Below, one piece after another: positions 60,449 to 64,000 of a DNA stretch of 64,000 nt. The notes under the pieces were generated by a model. It did not search any database. It was given only the letters and a program-made list of their open reading frames with translations, and was not told the origin of the DNA. A program made the translations under genes and the position numbers. This DNA comes from Rhodovulum sp. PH10 (GTDB lineage: Bacteria > Pseudomonadota > Alphaproteobacteria > Rhizobiales > Xanthobacteraceae). The stretch spans positions 1-64,000 of the forward strand of contig NZ_AKZI01000068.1 in NCBI RefSeq assembly GCF_000293785.1, written 5' to 3'. The stretch's first letter is position 1; every line of letters begins with the position of its first letter.

Positions 60449-62518
60449 ATGACAGCCCAGCCTTCCGCCGATCTCTCGACCTCCGAAAACCCCTTCTTCG
60501 CGACCTGGGACACGCCGTTCGAGACGCCCCCCTTCGGCGCGATCGCCCCCGGCCACTATCTGCCGGCCTTCGAGCGCGCGCTCGCCGAGCACGTGGCCGA
60601 GATCGAGGCGATCGCGACCGAGAGCGCCGCACCGACTTTCGCCAACACCGTGGCAGCGATGGAGCGCAGCGGGCGGGCGCTGAACCGGGTGTCCTCGGTC
60701 TTCTTCGTGCTGGTCGGCGCCAACAGCGACGACGCCCTACTGGCGATCGAGCGCGCCATCGTGCCGCGGCTCGCCGCCCACGCCAACAGGATCCGGACCG
60801 ACGCCCGGCTGGCGAAACGGCTCGCGGCGATCGACGCCGACGGCCTCGATGCCGAGCAGACCCGCGTGCTCGAGCGCTACCGCCTGATGTTCCGCCGCGC
60901 CGGCGCCGGCCTCGATGCCGCCGCAAAGGAAAAGCTCGCGACGATCACCGAGCGGCTGGCGAGGCTCGGCACCACCTTCAGCCAGAACGTGCTCGCCGAC
61001 GAGCAGAGTTTTGTCATGCTGCTCGACGAGGCTGATCTCGCAGGACTCGGGACGGCGGCCCGCGAGGAAGCCCGCGCGGCGGCGGCGGAGCGCGGCCATC
61101 CCGGAAAATACGCGATCACGCTCGCCCGCTCGAGCGTCGAAGGATTCTTGCGCGCCTCCGAGCGGCGCGATCTGCGCGAGCAGGCGTTTCGCGCCTGGAC
61201 GTCGCGCGGCTGCAAGGGCGGCCCGACCGACAACGCCGCGGTGATCGCCGAGACCATTCGGCTGCGCGCCGAGCGCGCAAGACTGCTCGGCTACGAGACC
61301 TTCGCCGACTACCGGCTCGACGATTCCATGGCGAAGACGCCGCAAAACGTCCGCGCCCTGCTCGAGCGGGTGTGGGCGCCCGCCCGCGCCCGCGCGCTCG
61401 CCGATCGCGACGCCATGCAGGACACCATCCGCCGCGAGGGCGGCAACTTTCCGCTCGCCGCCTGGGACTGGCGCCACTACGCCGAGAAGGTGCGAAAGGC
61501 GCGCTACGGCCTCGACGAGGAGGCGGTGCGGCCCTATCTGCCGCTCGACCAAATGATCGCCGCCGCCTTCGACACCGCGACCCGGCTGTTCGGCATCACC
61601 TTCGCGCCGCGCAAAAACGTCCCCGTCTGGCACCCCGACGTGCGGGTGTGGGAGGTGAGCCGCGACGGCGCACCGGTCGGCCTCTTTTTCGGCGACTATT
61701 TTGCCCGCGCCTCCAAGCGCTCCGGCGCCTGGATGACCTCGCTGCGTCGCCAGGAAAAGCTCGACGCCGCGGTGCTGCCGCTGATCGTCAACGTCACCAA
61801 TTTCGCAAAGCCCGCACCGGGCGAGCCGGCGCTCCTGTCGTTCGACGACGCCCGCACGCTGTTCCACGAGTTCGGCCACGCGCTGCACGGCCTGTTGTCG
61901 AACGTGACCTATCCGCTGATCTCCGGCACCGGCGTCGCCACCGATTTCGTAGAGCTGCCCTCGCAGCTCTACGAGCACTGGGTGCAGCACCCCGACGTGC
62001 TCCGCCGTTTTGCCCGCCACGCCGTCACCGGCGCGCAAATCCCCGACGAGCTGATCGAGAAGATCCTGCGGGCAAAAACCTTCGACCAGGGCTTTGCCAC
62101 GGTGGAATACGTCGCCTCGGCGCTGGTCGATCTCGATTTCCACGCGCTGTCGCCGCAGCAGGCGCAGGCGATCGACCCGGCCGCCTTCGAGCGCGACGCC
62201 CTCGCCCGCATCGGCATGCCGGAGGAAATTTCCATGCGGCACCGCCCGCCGCATTTCACCCACGTGTTTTCCGGCGGCGGCTATGCGTCGGCCTATTACA
62301 GCTACATGTGGTCGGAGGTGATGGACGCCGACGCGTTCGCGGCCTTCGAGGAGGCGGGCGACCCGTTCGACCCGGCGACGGCGCGAAAGCTGCACGACGC
62401 GATCTATTCCGCCGGCGGCAGGCAGGACCCGGCCGACGCCTATGTCGCCTTCCGCGGCCGCTTGCCCACCCCCGACGCGCTCTTGAAGAAGCGCGGGCTC
62501 GCCGACGAGGCGGCGTGA
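60449..62518 (+). CDS. M3 family metallopeptidase (oligopeptidase A / peptidyl-dipeptidase Dcp)
   Basis: A 689-residue cytoplasmic zinc peptidase. Zinc site HEFGHALHG begins at residue 473 (H473, E474, H477) with the third ligand in DFVELPSQ (E502). Other M3 marks are the N-terminal NPFFATWDTPFETPPFGAI and the C-terminal FSGGGYASAYYSYMWSEVMD, which closes the substrate channel. It degrades peptides of 5-20 residues. Dcp and PrlC/OpdA subtypes cannot be separated by eye; the length favours Dcp-like. The start at 60449 fits. Downstream it converges with DsbA through the repeat block. Confidence 0.92.
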   Translation: MTAQPSADLSTSENPFFATWDTPFETPPFGAIAPGHYLPAFERALAEHVAEIEAIATESAAPTFANTVAAMERSGRALNRVSSVFFVLVGANSDDALLAIERAIVPRLAAHANRIRTDARLAKRLAAIDADGLDAEQTRVLERYRLMFRRAGAGLDAAAKEKLATITERLARLGTTFSQNVLADEQSFVMLLDEADLAGLGTAAREEARAAAAERGHPGKYAITLARSSVEGFLRASERRDLREQAFRAWTSRGCKGGPTDNAAVIAETIRLRAERARLLGYETFADYRLDDSMAKTPQNVRALLERVWAPARARALADRDAMQDTIRREGGNFPLAAWDWRHYAEKVRKARYGLDEEAVRPYLPLDQMIAAAFDTATRLFGITFAPRKNVPVWHPDVRVWEVSRDGAPVGLFFGDYFARASKRSGAWMTSLRRQEKLDAAVLPLIVNVTNFAKPAPGEPALLSFDDARTLFHEFGHALHGLLSNVTYPLISGTGVATDFVELPSQLYEHWVQHPDVLRRFARHAVTGAQIPDELIEKILRAKTFDQGFATVEYVASALVDLDFHALSPQQAQAIDPAAFERDALARIGMPEEISMRHRPPHFTHVFSGGGYASAYYSYMWSEVMDADAFAAFEEAGDPFDPATARKLHDAIYSAGGRQDPADAYVAFRGRLPTPDALLKKRGLADEAA

Positions 62519-62604
62519 TTCAGCCGAGCAGCTGGGTGTTACAGTTTTATACGATGTCCGGCTGATCGGCTCGGTATTCGTTCGTCCGGGAGCACGGCTC
62601 CCTT

Positions 62605-62850
62605 CCCTCTCCCCTCGTGGGAGAGGGTGGTGAGGACGGAACGAAGTGACGTCCGAGCCGGGTGAGGGGGGCTACCGCAAGCTCGGAGCGGAAGGAGGTC
62701 CCCCTCACCCGGTTCCTCGCTCCGCTCGGAACCACCCTCTCCCACGAGGGGAGAGGGTAAGAACCCGAGCCGATCATCCGGAAGCAGTTTCACCTCTCCC
62801 CGCTCGCGGGGAGAGGTCGGCGAGCGAAGCTCGCCGGGTGAGGGGGAACT
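62605..62850. repeat. Block of three palindromic repeat copies with 27-bp perfect inverted arms
   Basis: CCCTCTCCCCTCGTGGGAGA plus GGGTGGT (27 bp, 62605-62631) is exactly the reverse complement of 62731-62757. Inside, GAGCCGGGTGAGGGGG (62656-62671) and CCCCCTCACCCGG (62700-62712) extend the symmetry, so two copies stand head to head. A third copy at 62791-62850 has arms ACCTCTCCCCGC and GCGGGGAGAGGT, then GGCGAGCGAAGCTCGCC and GGGTGAGGGGG. They fill the 366-bp gap between the convergent M3 and DsbA genes and probably serve as terminators. Confidence 0.88.
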
Positions 62851-62884
62851 CGAGGCGTCATCGACGCTGTCGACCGCAACTCGA

Positions 62885-63592
62885 TCAGCCGCAATGCGGC
62901 TTGTCGCATTTGCGGATCGAGGCGACGATCTCCTCCAGGGCCTTGCGCCCCGGATGGCCGAGCACGGCGATGCCCTTCACCACATAAGCGGGCGTCGCCT
63001 GCAGGCCGAGCGCATTGCCGAGCTTCACGTGAGAGATCATCGCATGGGTGATCTCGTCGGCATCCGCCGCCTGCAGGATGCGCGTCTGATCGAAGCCGAG
63101 ATCCTTTGCCACCGCCAGCGCCCGCGCGCCGTCGACCGTGCCACGCCCGGCATAGATCTTGTTGTGAAACGCGCGGAATTTTTCCGCGGTCGCGGTCATC
63201 GCCAGCACCAGCTCGACACGCCCCGCCTGGATCGACGGCACGCCGAGCACCGGGAACGGCACCAGCACCACCCGCAGCTCGTCGTCGGCCTTCAGCATCG
63301 CCTCGATGTCGCCAGCCGCCTTGCGGCAGAACGGGCAGTTGAGATCGTAGAACTCGGCGAGCGTCACGTCGCCCTTCGGATTGCCGATCACCACCACGCC
63401 CGGCAGCTTCTCGACCTCGCTCTCGAGCTCGACCGGCACGCGATAATTGGTGACCGGCTTGCCGTCCTCGCCCGTGATAGGATACCACCCGCCGTCCTGC
63501 GCAAAGCTTCCGGAGGGAGAAGCGAAAACCGTGGCGAGCCCCACCAGGCACGCAGCGAGCCGCGCGGCGAGCCGCCGGGAACGGTACGACAT
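62885..63592 (-). CDS. DsbA family secreted thiol:disulfide protein
   Basis: A 235-residue periplasmic thioredoxin-fold protein. Signal peptide 1-31 (LAACLVGLATVFASPSGSFAQ). The active site CPFC is at 86-89 in FYDLNCPFCRKAAGDIEAML, and the cis-Pro loop is LGLQATPAYVVKG (about 198-210). It resembles the DsbA-like Com1/ScsC group, with a helical insert. Two extra cysteines lie at the C-terminus (KCDKPHCG). Likely an oxidant or isomerase for exported proteins. The ATG shares bases with the NUDIX stop (ATGA). Confidence 0.88.
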   Translation of the reverse strand: MSYRSRRLAARLAACLVGLATVFASPSGSFAQDGGWYPITGEDGKPVTNYRVPVELESEVEKLPGVVVIGNPKGDVTLAEFYDLNCPFCRKAAGDIEAMLKADDELRVVLVPFPVLGVPSIQAGRVELVLAMTATAEKFRAFHNKIYAGRGTVDGARALAVAKDLGFDQTRILQAADADEITHAMISHVKLGNALGLQATPAYVVKGIAVLGHPGRKALEEIVASIRKCDKPHCG

Positions 63593-64000
63593 CAGGAGTC
63601 TCCGAGCAGTTCCGGAAGACGCGCACGATTGAGCGCCAGCCATTGCAGCGAGATGATCAGATAGCCGTTGAGGATTTGGCCGGTGCCGAGCGCCGCCAAC
63701 GCCTCGTCGATGGACACGCGCAGCGGCCGGGTGTGCTCGATCTCGCTCGCCGCACCCGCCGTCTCCGGCACCGCGCTCGCATCGACCGAGGCGACGAAGA
63801 TCGTCGCCTGCTCCTCCAGCATGCCGGGCGCCGGCAGGAACGAGAACACCTCGCGGATCGCCTTCGGCGCGACGCCGATCTCCTCGATGCATTCGCGCCG
63901 GGCGGCCTCGAGCGGCGGCTCGTCGCCGTCGATATAGCCTGCCGGAATCTCCATGTTGTCGCCGCGGCCGGTGAGGAAATGCGCGGGCAACCGGAACTGC
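63592..64000 (-). CDS. NUDIX hydrolase, 5' end beyond the window
   Basis: At least 136 residues; the frame is open through the window edge (QFRLPAHFLTGRGD before NMEIPAGYIDG). The Nudix box is GYIDGDEPPLEAAR followed by RECIEEIGV, with REx2EExG complete. Layout (MEIPAG before the box and a long C-terminal helix) is of the ADP-ribose or GDP-mannose pyrophosphatase type (YffH/AdpP); substrate not determinable. Its TGA overlaps the DsbA start, so the two are translationally coupled. No start codon within the window should be trusted. Confidence 0.85.
   Translation of the reverse strand, partial: QFRLPAHFLTGRGDNMEIPAGYIDGDEPPLEAARRECIEEIGVAPKAIREVFSFLPAPGMLEEQATIFVASVDASAVPETAGAASEIEHTRPLRVSIDEALAALGTGQILNGYLIISLQWLALNRARLPELLGDS

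Overview
This 64-kb window is high-GC chromosomal DNA from an alphaproteobacterium. The gene families and neighbourhoods (BA14K, DUF1036, DUF2312, DUF1476 and DUF6101 proteins, the pmbA-cysQ-waaA-lpxK order, the dapB-gpmA pair, and palindromic repeats built on ACCTCTCCCC/GGGGAGAGGT) point to the order Hyphomicrobiales, near Bradyrhizobium, Rhodopseudomonas or Rhodoplanes. This placement is inference from gene content; no rRNA is present. The window is mostly core genome, with one patch of accessory character at about 32-35 kb.

Layout. 0.1-4.9 kb: end of a LivFGHMJ-type ABC importer locus (permease, binding protein, ATPase) ending in a divergent phenylacetate-CoA-ligase-like gene. 5.0-6.9 kb: btaAB for betaine lipid (DGTS) synthesis, preceded by a near-consensus Pho box. 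7.0-11.7 kb: an H-NS family gene, then a MarR-EmrA-EmrB-type drug-efflux operon with a palindromic operator. 11.9-17.5 kb: small housekeeping genes, a very long UvrB, ribosomal protein L36 and a TPR protein. 18.1-22.1 kb: glycerate 2-kinase, a DUF1036 protein and pyruvate kinase as one operon, then DUF2312. 22.1-25.8 kb: a D-threonine-aldolase-like enzyme and three secreted proteins of unknown role. 25.9-31.4 kb: egtBD (ergothioneine), a lipoprotein M48 protease, an SNase-like protein and tRNA-Arg(CCT). 31.4-34.9 kb: membrane proteins, a TetR-methyltransferase cassette with a cluster of operator half-sites, a frameshifted integrase-like remnant and tRNA-Phe(GAA). 35-41 kb: diacylglycerol-kinase-like protein, DUF952, LysE exporter, BA14K, DUF1127/LysR and a glutathione transferase. 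41-46 kb: MotA with two tandem MotB paralogues, then a Kup potassium transporter with an unusual lysine-pentad N-terminus. 46-53 kb: Uma2, purC, the DUF1476 ATPase inhibitor, cytochrome b561, a TrmJ-type methyltransferase fused to a DUF559-like domain, YkgJ, cold-shock protein and icd. 53-60.3 kb: lpxK, waaA, cysQ, pmbA (lipid A/Kdo assembly), DUF6101, gpmA, dapB. 60.4-64 kb: M3 oligopeptidase, a block of palindromic repeats, a DsbA-like protein and a NUDIX gene running off the end.

Features that stand out: (i) a palindromic intergenic repeat lying in frame inside the 5' part of uvrB; (ii) the Pho box before btaAB; (iii) the tRNA-Phe/integrase remnant beside a TetR-methyltransferase cassette; (iv) many independent short tandem duplications (13-21 bp), mostly between genes; (v) two adjacent motB genes behind one motA; (vi) fifteen consecutive Lys-led pentapeptides at the N-terminus of Kup. 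I did not find a CRISPR array, an intact transposase, or a clear new multigene defence system.
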